Source: Monosporascus cannonballus (lineage: Eukaryota > Ascomycota > Sordariomycetes > Xylariales). From it: a stretch of 64,000 nucleotides of DNA. This document shows positions 26,117-37,300 of this stretch, piece after piece (the first letter of the stretch is position 1; each line of letters opens with the position of its first letter). The translations under genes were made by a program, and so were the position numbers. The stretch is from contig QJNS01000069.1 in the NCBI GenBank assembly GCA_004154925.1, positions 186,001 through 250,000 on the forward strand, written 5' to 3'. The notes below the pieces were generated by a model, which saw nothing but the letters and a program-made list of their open reading frames with translations, had not been told where the DNA came from and searched no databases.

Positions 26117-27879
26117 ATAACAAATTAGATAAAGAATGTAAAAAGCTAAAAAGCTAGCCAAGAAAACGTCCAAAAAATAACGAAATACCTTTAGAGAATA
26201 GTTAAAAAAATATCAGAAATAACCGAAAAACGTTTATTATAGAACTTTAAATTAATATGGGAAAATATACGCCATATATTATTAACGACAGAAATGCCTT
26301 GCTTATAAAAAACAGAAACGGTATATTTATAAAACAAATTACCCGTATATATTATAAGCGATTCGACTTTTTAAACTGAATACGAAATTAAAAAAAAATA
26401 AATAATAATATCGGTATTTCCGATTTAAAACCCCGAAAAATAATATATACTAATTAGCCGAACCAGAAAATGGGCTTTAGGGAAAGTAATATCAATAAAA
26501 AGAACCCTTTTTATTCTTATAGGTAATGCGATTATTAAATGGAAAAAAAAGTTAATCTAGCGTACGATAAAAAGATATTACCAAAGGGCCATTATAGATG
26601 TTTATTTTTAGTTGGCATTTATTATAAACACTGACGAAAAAAAAGTTATTAAGGAAAGATTATGTCAGTTTACGGCCGAACTTTGAGACAATAATTAATA
26701 TAATGCAAAGTGGAATACGATCGAAATTATAGAAAAATAATTTATCTAATAGGAAACGAAATTCCAGGAAAAATAAAAACAATTAATATAGCTTGAAAAA
26801 AGAGTACCCCGGCAATACCAACAAATTGAGCAAGTTGGCGCGTTATATAAAAAGATACCCACAAAGTTCAACAAACTTGAAAAACAATTTTAAAAAAAGA
26901 AATTTATTTATAGAAAAGCCGTAAGATAACGAAATCCCGAAAGGTTGAGAAATTTTCTTAAAAAAAGCTTAAAATACGATAATAATAACTGTTAATAACT
27001 TTATTAGCTTAGATATACAAATTAAAAGATCTTGGTATATCGCAATAATATATTACGAAATTCTAAACAGAAGTTATGTTTCACTGGATAAGGTTAACGA
27101 ATTTAGATTACTATAGAAATACAAGTTAAAACTTTATATAGTGACGAATGGCGAAGATCAGGATTTTCCTTATGATAAAAGAAAGGGTTTACGCGAAATT
27201 AACTGTTTCAATATTTTTATTTAAGAATAGTGCTAAATAGTTAATTTCGATATCGTTTTATTTAGGAATTACGCTATGAGTTTAGGAAAATTATAAATAT
27301 ATTAATAGAAAGCTTTAATTAACAAAAGAATTGGCCAGATAGAATTTACCTTATATTCTATGAGTAAATTATAAAAAAAGAAAAGGGTCTTATTATTCGA
27401 TTAACAATAACTACGAATGCAGACATAAAAATACGTTAAATATCTGATTCCCTTAAGGAATAAAGAAAAGAGGGAAATAAAAAGAAATACGACGTATTAT
27501 TGCTATTATTAAAACGAAATTAAGCCTATTAAAAAACTATTTAAAGCAATAATCGTAACGGTTAAAAAAATCTAATGAATTTATTACTAAAATATTACCA
27601 ATACAAGAATCTTTTCAGGGAGGAACTTAATACGAAATTATTAACACATAACGAATAAAATTATGAAATAATTTTAAAAAAACGTTTTTTGACGAAGTTT
27701 TATTCTATCTACAACTTTAACGAAAGGGAATTACGCGTTTTTAAGAAATTTTTAAAAGATCGGTTATAAAAAGGATAGATACGATTTTCGAAACTACTAG
27801 CGGGATATCTTATATTTTTGGTAACCTTAAAAAAAAACCAAAAAAAATATGATTTATAGTTCGTTATCAATAATTAAAC

Positions 27880-28950
27880 GATAGTATTATTAAGCATCAA
27901 ATATTAAAATCCTTAATTACAAAAATGAAAAACTTGTTGTACAGAAGTTAATAATTTATGGCATTCGATTTTAAGGATAGGTATAATCTTATCAGAATTA
28001 AAAAGAGATACCGAAAGAAAATAACTTTTAAAACGAAATACGAAATCTTTTAATACCTGGTTACGTTAATAAGATTTATAAACGTATTAATAATTTTTCA
28101 AATAATAATAAATTATATATTACGAAAATACTTCAATATTTTTATGAGGTATTACTGTAAGAATATTCTTATCTTTTCGGAACGAAAAAAGTATATACAA
28201 AATACGTTTACAAAATTCTTCAAATTTTACAGAACGTAAGGTTGCTTATTAACGAAAAAAAAGAATTAATTTTACAACTAAAAAAATAAAATATCTAAAA
28301 CATATTATTATCTCAGGACATATTAGAATAAACCTTAAAAAAATTGCTATAGTTACAAAACAACAAACGTTAAATACGGTAAAAAAGGCATAGGTATTCC
28401 TTTGATTCGCTAATTATTAGGTGAAGTTTATTCCAAATTTTAGTAAAATAGCTATACTCTTAACTAAGCTTATAAAAAACGATTTTAACTAAACGCTCGA
28501 AATGAAAAAAAGTATTTCAGAAAATAAAGAATATAATTATTAGCAAACCAATATTAATTATATACGATCTAATTCGTCCGATTAAGTTAGAAAACGATAT
28601 TTCGGATTACCCACTAAACGTAATAATCGAATAGCGAAATAATTAAGGCGAATTTTACCTTATTATTCTTTTCGAATAAACTAAAGAAATGGAATTTAAT
28701 TACGATATTCAATATAAAGAGTTTATGGCTATCGTTATAGTCTTTAAGGAATTTAATTATTTTCTTAAGCGAAGCCTGTATCAGGTTAAACTTTATACAG
28801 ATTATTAAAAATATACCCGTTTTATTACGACCAAAAAAAATACAAAACGATAATTAAAATATGCTAAAAAATCAGCAAACTTCGATTTCATTATTATTCA
28901 TAACAAAAGCTCAGAAAACGGCATAGCTAATACCTTAAATAAGTAATTAA
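27880..28950 (+). pseudogene. Ty3-4a reverse transcriptase and RNase H remnant
   Basis: RT palm entry reads FDFKDRYNLIRIKRDTERK (Ty3 pattern FDLRGAYN.IRI+.GDEWK). The later NYILRKYFNIFMRYYCKNIL matches the stretch before and at YLDD, here badly damaged (YCKN), followed by IFSERKKY. RNase H reads EFNYDIQYKEFMAIVIVFKE and then FNYFLKRSLYQVKLYTDY, corresponding to NYDI.D.E.LA+V.A...W..YL.G....+.TDH. Pieces lie in more than one frame with intervening stops. The order and spacing are normal for Ty3. Confidence 0.75.
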
Positions 28951-29196
28951 ATTTTGAAAATATATTGGTTAAAATTAATTATATAATTTTTGATACCAGT
29001 ATAAAAAAACATTTAGGCTTACGACAAATTACGAGAATTGAGATACTAGCATTTAATATGCATTAGAAAATCCAGTAATATAATAACGAACTTTTAAAAA
29101 ACAAAAAGATTAAATGAAATGCAAATTTCAAACAAATATTAGGAAATTTTAGTACGAAAAATATTTAAGCATTTACAAAAGCTTAAAACGATTTTA

Positions 29197-29900
29197 ATGT
29201 ACTTATTTTTTGGAAAAAAAAATAAAAATAATAGTTTAAAAAAACGATGGCAGTATAACCTTTGTAATAAGGCCAAGGTACGACGATATAAGCAATACGA
29301 AAAATTACAACTATTACTAGTATTAAAAGAATTATCGAAATCAGTTATTATGGATTTTATTGTTAAATTCCCTTTATCCGAAAATCTAGCGACAAAAATA
29401 CATTATAATAGAATTGTCGTAATAGTCGACACACTTACGAAATATTTCTATTTTTTACCTTATTAAGAAAGTTTTAACGTCAAGTAAATAACATGCATTT
29501 TCTTTAAAAACATTTTTAATATATACAAATTATTACATAGAATTATCTTGAATAAAAAATTACATTTACTTTAAAGTTTTAGCAAGATCATATAACGCAA
29601 ATCGGCCTAAATTATAAATTATTTACTATAGTTAAACTTTAAACGGATAAATAAACATAGTCATTAAACCAAACGTTAAAAGTCTATTTACGATATTTTA
29701 TTAACTACGAACAAAATAATTGAGTTCAAAAATTACCTACGATTTAATTAGTATATAATATTAGTTATTACGAAAATATCAAAATAATTCCAGTAAATGC
29801 CAATGTCGGTTTTATACCAAACATTTACAAAAATACGTACTATAAAGCTGTTAACGTTAAAACAATCTTTACGTGAAAATAATTAAAATAATTACATTAG
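29197..29900 (+). pseudogene. Ty3-4a integrase remnant
   Basis: The open part (29197-29466) reads through the end of the zinc-binding region and the first catalytic strand: NKAKVRRYKQYEKLQLLLVL, then VIMDFIVKFPLSENLA, then VVIVDTLTKYFYFLPY. In functional copies this is K.R+.KPYG.L.PLP.P...W..V.MDFI..LP.S...D.I.VIVDRLTK..+F.P. The first catalytic Asp (MDF) and the second strand Asp (VDT) are visible. The rest of the core, up to 29.9 kb, is broken by stops. Integrase inserts element cDNA into the genome. Confidence 0.8.
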
Positions 29901-31003
29901 GAAATAAGAAAGGAATTAAAATACGTACAAAATTAATTAAGTAAATATTATAACGAAAAACGGTTAAAAGAATTACTCTGCGAAAAGGGGGAAATAATTT
30001 ACCTTGTTACTAAAAATATTGAAACAGAAAGACCTCACAAAGATTTCGATTTCAAATATTCTGAATATATAAAATAGCTACGAAAATTTTAAAAAACAAT
30101 TACTAATTGGAATTCGAATCGAAAATCAAATTTTATTTTCTTTTCTAACTTTTCTTCCTTAGGTTAATAACGGATAGAATAAAAGTGTATATGGCGTAAG
30201 ATAATATAAAAGTAAAAAACAAATAAAGATACGAATTAAAAAAAATATTTAATATACAAAGAAAATGGATTTACCCAGTATCTAGTTAAATAAAAAAAAT
30301 ACCCGAATTTCGAAAGTATTTAGAAATTTGTTAAAAACCTTATAAACGCTTAACGCCTCTTAAAAGACTTTTACTAGCAGTAACAGAATTATTTAAAAAA
30401 ACTTTCAGTTAAAATTCTTAAAAATGGACTAGTTAAAAATTAATAAGTAATATAATTAAAGGAGCTCCGATTTTCGCATACTTTTATTCGTCCACTTTAT
30501 TTATTAACTAAAGTCAGCGATTAATAATTTTGACTTCTTTAACGTAAAAAGATTTTTAACGACGGAATCTAACAAAACGATCAATAATCTCGTTAATATT
30601 ACGTTTTTTACGTACTAGGTTATCCCTTATTTTTTCTAAAGGCGTAAAGAGGTTTTTTTTATTAATAACCTTTTTACATTTTAAACCATTTTTTAGGCTA
30701 ATATAGCGTAAAAATTTAATTAAGATGCCCAAACTATTACAACGACGACGGTTCTTAATATATTTATTATTACGCCGAATTTCTTTAATAATTTAATATA
30801 GGATAATATTCCGAAGCAAAACATATACAGCATAACTTCAAAGCCAAATTTAATAATATAGGCAGCAAGAGAATTTAAGGCTTTTCTTCAATTGGAACAA
30901 TTACGAAACTTACGGTTTGTAAAATAACCCGCTATAATAAAAAATTAATAATTTACTAGTGACAAGATTTCTAGAGTCAAAAATCCTAAAAAAAGAAAAC
31001 TCG

Positions 31004-31387
31004 TGATATAATCCAAACCAAGGTCGGTCTTAGAAAACGGTCGGACCAACGCAAAAAGGTTACGTAATTAAATTTCTCTTAACATTAAGGTCTAAGTAAA
31101 TCTATATAGAACAAATCGAATCTAACAGCATTAAATTTATAACGGTACCAGAGGGTAATAAAAGTTTAATTAATTTGTAAAAAATATATACGTTCGTTAT
31201 TTCCATAGTATAAATAACATTAGCTTGTAATACTTATTAATACTTATAATTTGGTTACCCAAAACACCCTTATTATTACGAAACGTAATAACTTATTGTA
31301 CTTATTGCTTGAATTCTTACGATACTCCTGCTAACATATACCCGTCGACTTAGATTTAATAATTGTTTTATTAGCTTAGCCGTTATA
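31004..31387 (+). repeat. Ty3-4a 3' LTR (about 384 bp)
   Basis: It begins TGATATAATCC directly after a purine tract AAAAAAAGAAAA and ends GCCGTTATA. In reverse complement it matches the LTRs at 37983-38351 and 43923-44291: the end motif GCTGTCACA corresponds to GCCGTTATA, and the blocks ATTACGAAACGTAATA and CTCCTGCTAACATATACCCG are shared. The right flank 31388-31392 is TTTAA; no left partner is available to test a target duplication. Confidence 0.7.
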
Positions 31388-32339
31388 TTTAAATTTTATA
31401 TATTTTTATAATACATATAATTTAGTATTTTCGCTTTTATATTCAATATTATCTATTAAATAAGTATTGGAAATATTTTAATAATTTCGAATATTTTCGT
31501 AAGATATCTTAATTATCTTAATTTGTAATAAAATTAATTAGATAATTGTATATACATCGATTACGTTTCGTTTATACAAAAAAATTCAATTCTTTTTAGA
31601 ATATAATATGTTTTTATTATATGATATAATATACACTCAAAAATATATTATATCTTTAATTAATATTTTATCCGGAACCGTTTTATAGTAAATATATAAT
31701 TATATTTAATTATATTACTTACGGCGGTTTTAGCAAATTTCGTTTTTTTATCTTTATTTTTTATAATATTCCGAACGTAATCCAAATACATGGTATTTTG
31801 GTTCTTTTTCGTTATTTTATATAAAGTCGGTTATTATAAACTAAGTTCGAAAACCTATTGATTTATTCGTATTAACTGTTATCTTACTTAAAATTAAAAT
31901 CAAATATTTAAAAAAAAATAAATATACAAACAAAATAATAGATGAATAATCATGAATTATTTTAAAAAGTAAATATATTAACAGATTTCGCTCTGGGTTA
32001 TATATATATTCGCCCGGGTATGGAATGTGGTAGTTGTCCTAAGCACTTAGATTGGCGACTGATAGTCGACATTTAGGCATATCGTCTATGTCCTTTTATT
32101 TTCTTATAATAGTTTGCTTATTTGTATTAATTACGATCAATGTTTTCGACTTTAATTCAGTTACGAAATGATATTAAAAACTAATATTATTTATTATTAT
32201 AAGACATAACAAATATATGTATTTTATTTATAGCTTAAAATGTTTAAATAGTTCAAACCTCTAAGCGTTTCAAACTTTTTAAGCCCTTTTTACTGCCTTA
32301 AAGGCTTAAGATGCCAAAACCCTTAATGGCCTTAAGCCG
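31388..32339. other. AT-rich spacer left of the esterase island
   Basis: No open frame or recognised repeat explains this stretch. Most of it is as AT-rich as the RIP-affected elements. A short GC-balanced patch at about 32020-32095 (around GTGGTAGTTGTCCTAAGC) and a segment rich in TTAAG/CTTAA motifs at 32260-32335 stand out, the latter leading into a TCACGTGATC palindrome at 32341-32350. I see no coding potential. Confidence 0.6.
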
Positions 32340-32350
32340 GTCACGTGATC

Positions 32351-32419
32351 TTGTTTTTACATCGGGTCTAGTTTCTTCTCTCCGACCGTCCCCAGGCCTG
32401 CCAAGCCTGTTGGGTTATA
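32351..32419 (-). repeat. Possible LTR end fragment of the Ty3-4 family beside the island
   Basis: Bases 32378-32419 (CCGACCGTCCCC, AGGCCTGCC, then GCCTGTTGGGTTATAACA) resemble the terminal 45 bp of the Ty3-4b LTR at about 38308-38351 (GCCGTAACCTGTTGGGTTACAATA). The match is confined to this end, so it may be a solo-LTR relic. It marks the point where base composition switches from AT-rich to balanced. Homology by eye only. Confidence 0.4.
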
Positions 32420-32648
32420 ACACTATACGGCAGATACCCTTGGCTTTTAGTCACTCTAGGCACCAGTTACGACGCAAGGAAAAATCATAATCATCGCGAC
32501 TAGACTCGTAAGAATTTATGATAATTTTTAGATCATTGGCTTATAAAACATAACTTCATATATCATAACGGCTGCTGTGCAGATATGTACCACTCCAGAA
32601 GTCCCTCCTCCTCTTTCAGTAATCCTGGAGGCTCCGTGTTACGTACCT

Positions 32649-33582
32649 CTAACTAATAAGCCCAAAAAAGCGTAACATCAGATCTTCGTTCACGGGAGCC
32701 GTGTGTCCCACGCCTTGACCAAGGTATCCCTGGAGCTGTGTCCCATCCCCATAGATCATCTGAGTGTACGCCTGCGATGGAACCCCCGTCACATTCCTTG
32801 TCGACTGCACATTCAGGACGTTGGACCACTGCTTCAGCGCCTCTAGCGCACACTGAGGGCGGACCAGGGTGTCGGCCAGACCGTGCCAGATCTGCATTCG
32901 TGGTCTGCGGCCGCTGTAGCCCGGATATGAGTTGCGGACGAAGTTGCCCCATTCCTGGGGAGTGTGCTGAAGTCCCTGAGCACACGTCTGGTTGGGCGAG
33001 AAGGGGGTGGCACCCGGTGCGCCGGCGAAGCACGCATGGGCGGTACCGGAGTAGGCTGCGCAGGCTTCGAAGACGTCCGGGTAGGAGCCGGCGAGGACGT
33101 TGGTCATCATTCCCCCTGACGAAGAGCCCATGACGTAAACATTGGCTGAATCGCCAGTGTACCTCTGCAAAGCGTAGTTAACCATGGCGACGATGCCGCC
33201 TGCGTCGCCGCCTGCGCCGTGTGTCAGGCTACCCGGGTTATGCACGTCCCAGCAATTGCTCATATTGGGCGTGCTCGGATAGATGAGGATGAACCCATTC
33301 GAGTCGGCGTATGAGGGCAGCCTTGTGCCGCTGAACCACTGCTGACCAGTGCCGCCGCATGGGTGAAGCTGAACTAGCACGTTAGTATCTTCCACCGCTG
33401 GCACACTGAGCTGCAATACTGACCGCTACAATAATGGCTGGCCTTGTCGCGAGTCTGTCGGGTACATAGATGTACATCCGGATATTGGTGGGATTATTCC
33501 CCCAGTTCTGGACCTGTTGCAGAGAGGCGCATAGGCCGGTGGCTTCTGCGATGGCGAGGTTAAGAAAGGCTCGGAACAACAT
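32649..33582 (-). CDS. axeA: Acetylxylan esterase, carbohydrate esterase family 1 (secreted), one intron
   Basis: Predicted product is 292 residues from two exons (33582-33424, 53 codons; 33368-32649, 239 codons plus TAG). It removes acetyl groups from xylan in plant cell walls, acting outside the cell. The CE1/PHB-depolymerase-like fold shows in LHPCGG (residues 54-59), IYPSTPNMSNCWDV and the nucleophile elbow GSSSG with Ser136. Asp219 (WHGLAD) and His275 (GVGHTAP) complete the triad. Residues 1-20 form a signal-like segment with an odd Glu13, then LQQVQNWGNNPTN, the usual mature start. N-glycosylation sequons lie at 88, 179 and 245. No carbohydrate-binding module is present; length is normal for single-domain family members. 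ATG at 33582 is the first in frame, with A at -3. The gene has no internal stops although RIP debris lies on both sides. A feruloyl esterase of the same family is the main alternative. Confidence 0.92.
33369..33423 (-). other. Spliceosomal intron of the esterase gene (55 nt, phase 0)
   Basis: On the minus strand it runs from GTCAGT (donor) to TTCAG (acceptor) with a branch-point motif TACTAAC 17-23 nt before the 3' end. Removing it joins IIVA to LHPCGG, restoring the conserved CE1 sequence IVALHPCGG exactly. Unspliced, the upstream frame stops within the intron. The size and signals are typical of ascomycete introns. Confidence 0.93.
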
Positions 33583-33687
33583 GGTTGGGAGCAGAACTGG
33601 TAAGCGACCTAGCTGGACAATAGAACACAAATGACTGACGCGATTCGAAAGGGATGTAATTGTAAATCCAATGAGGTGTAATGTCCA

Positions 33688-33695
33688 TTATTATA
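33688..33695 (-). promoter_or_regulatory. TATA-like box of the esterase gene
   Basis: Minus-strand TATAATAA lies 106-113 bp upstream of the ATG, a plausible position for a fungal core promoter. A CCAAT-type pentamer (CCAAT on the plus strand, 33668-33672) lies closer to the gene, and its placement downstream of the TATA-like box makes it doubtful as a functional CCAAT box. Confidence 0.4.
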
Positions 33696-33755
33696 CTCCT
33701 TTCCAGCGAGCTACACTCGGACGGCTTGAAAGATGATGCAGTCTCTGTGAAATGT

Positions 33756-33862
33756 CGGCAGTGGGAGTCGGCACGGAGAGTATTAGCCGTAAAGTAACCG
33801 GCAGTAGGAGTCGGCACGAGAGTGCCAGCCGTAAAGCAACCGGCAGTGGAAGTCGGTAGTGG
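33756..33862. repeat. Promoter tandem repeat, 42-43 bp units, about 2.5 copies
   Basis: Unit 1 is 33756-33798 (43 bp), unit 2 is 33799-33840 (42 bp) and a partial third unit runs from 33841 to about 33862. Each starts CGGCAGT(G/A)G and continues AGTCGG; the two full units end in GCCGTAAAG(T/C)AAC. Unit 2 also holds a small inverted repeat GGCAC-GAGA-GTGCC. The array lies 175-280 bp upstream of the esterase ATG, within the expected promoter. Confidence 0.85.
33783..33788 (-). promoter_or_regulatory. GGCTAA motif, candidate XlnR/Xyr1 binding site
   Basis: GGCTAA on the coding strand, about 200 bp upstream of the ATG, fits the GGCTAR consensus of the xylanolytic activator XlnR/Xyr1 that controls acetylxylan esterase genes in Aspergillus and Trichoderma. 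It lies inside the first unit of the promoter tandem repeat; the second unit has GGCTGG at the same place. A six-base motif is weak evidence alone; the match with gene function raises it. Confidence 0.4.
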
Positions 33863-34385
33863 AAATGCTGGAATCCAGGACACATCGAGATGGTCATATT
33901 ATCTCTTAGTTCCCGCAGGAAGGCAGAGAGCAGCGCGCCGCATGGCCGCCCCTGAGTGATATATCAAGTACTCCATATGTAGCGCTTGGTTAGTTCAACG
34001 CGTATTTCCAATAGAAGCCCGTGTGTTACGGCCTGGTGCTCCGTAGCAGCTTCCGGCATAGCCACAGCCGCAGCGCTTGGTTAGTTGCTACAATTGCGAT
34101 CAACCGCCGGTCTTTTGCCCTTCGGCGCAACGGTGGGGGGTGCAGCTGTTTCATTGTGACTCCGGAAGAACGCAGTCCTAGCGGCGAACTAGGAAGGGTA
34201 AAAACCTGTTGCCCCGCCTGCCAAAGCAGTCTCACGCGCAGACGGATAGTGAGGCGGCATTTCATGTCCGGTACGTTGCATTTACTTTTGACCGAGCCCG
34301 TATATGCCAAGCAAGGTAGCAAGCATATAAGACACACTTGATCACCGGCAACACTACGAGTATTACTATTTACCAAGGGAATAAA
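33863..34385. other. GC-balanced island flank upstream of the esterase, no recognised gene
   Basis: This is balanced-composition DNA up to the abrupt return to AT-rich sequence near 34385. Two overlapping open frames on opposite strands (34021-34341 plus, 106 codons; 34026-34376 minus, 116 codons) are rich in Arg, Leu and Ser, match no family I know and look like composition artefacts. A 15-bp direct repeat AGCGCTTGGTTAGTT occurs at 33981-33995 and 34072-34086. It may be promoter-distal sequence or the relic of a lost neighbour. Confidence 0.6.
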
Positions 34386-37300
34386 TTTTAATATATCTGT
34401 TATAACATATTAGTTCCAGCTAAATAACTCGAATACGTTGGCAATTAATTTCTTAACTTATATATATTATATATTTTAATTACGATCGTGTATTTAACCG
34501 CAGAAAAATTTGTTTATTTTTAAAAAAACTATTATTTTTCATTTAGGATTATAAATACTACTTTGGGACTAAACTGTTCCAGTAAATATTAAATGTTTAT
34601 ATTGAAAATGTTTTTATAAAATTAATATGTTATAAATAAAACCACTATATTATATATTTGAATTATTTTGATAAGTAATAAAATAAACTAAGATGGTGTT
34701 ATATCGCATAGCGATAGAAAATTGAAATATAACGAAGCGTAACACTAAAAACATAAAAATTATTACACTAACTTTTACAACATTTATTATATTATTATGC
34801 TAACTCGAGTTTTTTAAAAACAAAATACTATTGCGATCATTAATTTTAATATTTTTTATTAATTAGATGGAAATTAACGCGTATTAACGATTAAAATAAA
34901 CTGCCATTAATATTATAAAATAACAATAAGTCATTAAAAATTAATACAAGAAATAAAAAAGCTTATAGTTAAAATAAACTTATTATAAATTAAGATTAAT
35001 TTTATATTCATTTATTATTAACGCATTTAACTGTTATAGAAAATACTGAACGATTTATAATTACTTATTTAATTTAAAAATTATGTTTTAGTGCAAGATA
35101 ATAAACAGTGTTAAAAAGGTTTAAATAGAGAACATTAGTAAGTATTTGAAACTGTTAAAGAAGTTATTCTAAAATTTAATTAAATAATACGAAAAGGTTA
35201 GCAATAATATAAAATTGCAATTATATTTTTCTTTTAACACAGTTAATATTGGGTGTTTTTAATACCCTTATTAAATTAAAATTTAGAAATCTTTAACCGT
35301 TTAATTATTTTTATAAGTAAAAACGCAGTTTATTATATATTATACTGAGTTTATAAGTATTATAACGACGTATTTTATTAAACTAATATTTACTTAAAAC
35401 AAATTTATTTAAATATGTTTTCATTTACATTGATAATTACCACTTTAAGTTTACTTTATAAGGTAATCTATATACGCATATATTAAAACTATGTGTTATA
35501 ACAGGCTTCTTAAGGAATTTAAAAAGGATAAAACATTAGTTTACCTTGTTGTATTTTTAATAGTCGAACTATTATATATATACGCATTGAAATAATAGTT
35601 ATTAAAAATGACCTTTTTAAATTAACAACAAGTAATTTTAGTTTATTTTATGTTTTAAGTTCCTTTTTGCAACTTGTCTTTTTATTTTAGGGCTTAAGTT
35701 CGAAATTAATAAACACAGTCTTAATTGCATTAAGATATTAAGTCAAATTTCTACATTTTATGTGCGAATATAAAATAATACTAAAATATTACGTTAATAA
35801 AAGTTAACGCTTGGAGTAATTATTCGTTATCTATTAAAAGTCTCAATAAAATAATTAATATCTAGTTATTGTGTAATTATTCAGAAAGTATAATTAATTA
35901 TTTATATATATATATTGTTCGCTATTGTTTAAAACTTTTAAATATTTATTATAGCTCATATTTTTTATTTTTACGAATATTACTTTTTATAAATTCGGAC
36001 ATTACTTTTTTACGAATAGTTCGTCAACGTAAAATATGCGCTGATATTATGTATTTATTGTTTGTGTACAGCTTATTCGTTAGAGATACTGAAAATCTAT
36101 GTTATTAAATTTAACAAACTGTTTGTAAAGTTTAAAACAGCGAATATTATAACGTTTAAAAATTCGATATAAATAAAAGCTTATTCGTTAACGATAAAAC
36201 AATTAAAAATAATCCCGCGTAATTCTTTAATATATAGAAATATTTTAATTTTTAATATTAAATAGTTATATTTTTACCCTAATTTTAAACCCGCTTTTTA
36301 AGACTATTGATTTTAATAGATTTTTTAATTTTATTGCTATTTTTCTATTAAGAAATTATTAAAGAAATATATTATAAATTAATGTTTTTTAAATTAGATT
36401 AATATAACACTTAAACTATATTCCACTAGGTTTTTGTATTCGAAAACGCTGTTTATTAAATATAAAAACTCGAATAACTAGATGGATTAAATTCTTCTTC
36501 CTAACTTTTAATCTTAATGCTACATTAAAAGAATTAAATTTTGAAAACGAATTCAACATTTAAATTGATTAGTACAATATATTTTATTTAAAATCATCGT
36601 TTATAGCAGTTTTTATTCCGGCGCGCTTATAAATACTATTTTTAGATAAACGTTAATATTATTTGAAAATAAAAACATATATATCAATTATAAATTATTA
36701 ACGTAACTCTTATTAACAAACGAAAAATATAGTAATTAAAATATGATTAGACGAAATCGTTCTAGAAACAGTATTTAAAAAGAAAAATATTATTATTTAA
36801 TTTATTAATATTTAATATATTAGTATTATTACGGCTTAAAAGTATCCGTTAATACTCAAAAGATAAGAAGTAATCGCAAATGTATTAGATAAATCTTAAA
36901 AAAGCTTAAATAAATTTAATATTTATAAATCTGTAAAAGAAATCGCTAAGTAGAATAACGTAATTAAATAAAGCTAATAACGCGTAACGCTATAAAAAGG
37001 CACAAATATAAAATACGCGATGTAGTTTTCTTTTAATAATTTAGAAACCATTCGGATTAAGATTTATAAACACTGCCGTTTTGAAATAAAGTTGTTAAAA
37101 AAGTTTTACCAGTAAACGTTTCCTGCGTATTATGAAAAACAAAATTAAATTTACAAAATGTTATATTATAAATTTAATCGCTAAATAAGAAAATTAAACT
37201 TACGTTAATTTTATAGCCATTATATATAAAACTGTTTTCTAGACTTTTTAAATAGACTCATAATACTTAATATTTTATCTTTTACGCATATATCTTTTTA

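Larger units (their letters stand above)
26117..31387 (+). mobile_element. Ty3-4a: plus-strand Ty3/gypsy element, 5' LTR missing
   Basis: Order on the plus strand: gag remnant (about 26.1-27.2 kb), protease region, RT (about 27.9-28.2 kb), RNase H (about 28.65-28.95 kb) and integrase (29.2-29.95 kb). A chromodomain-like segment (about 30.25-30.37 kb), a polypurine tract (30988-31000) and a 384-bp 3' LTR at 31004-31387 complete it. The LTR is related, in inverted orientation, to the LTRs of Ty3-4b at 37983-44291, so the two are members of one family or two close subfamilies on opposite strands. No 5' LTR was found; the element seems truncated at or near the MITE-like element. The mutation load is heavy. 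Confidence 0.8.

Noticed and set aside
32653..33133. Open frames of 126, 131 and 64 codons overlapping the esterase
   Set aside because: Shadow frames of the esterase coding sequence; the CE1 motifs are only in the frame I annotated.
33560..33897. Minus-strand open frames of 107 and 68 codons upstream of the esterase
   Set aside because: They translate the promoter tandem repeat in two frames (repeating PTPTAG-like and LPLPVALR-like peptides) and overlap the 5' end of the esterase gene out of frame.
34021..34376. Two overlapping open frames (106 and 116 codons) on opposite strands
   Set aside because: Balanced-composition DNA allows such frames by chance; both are Arg/Leu/Ser-rich with no motif, and no introns or starts support either.
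34696..34745. GTGTTA...TAACAC enclosing 50 bp, suggestive of TGTTA...TAACA copia LTR ends
   Set aside because: Too short for an LTR and too short a match to exclude chance in AT-rich sequence.
35869..36108. 79-codon plus-strand frame rich in Tyr, Leu and Ile
   Set aside because: Low-complexity translation of AT-rich DNA; no homology, no start context, no second copy.
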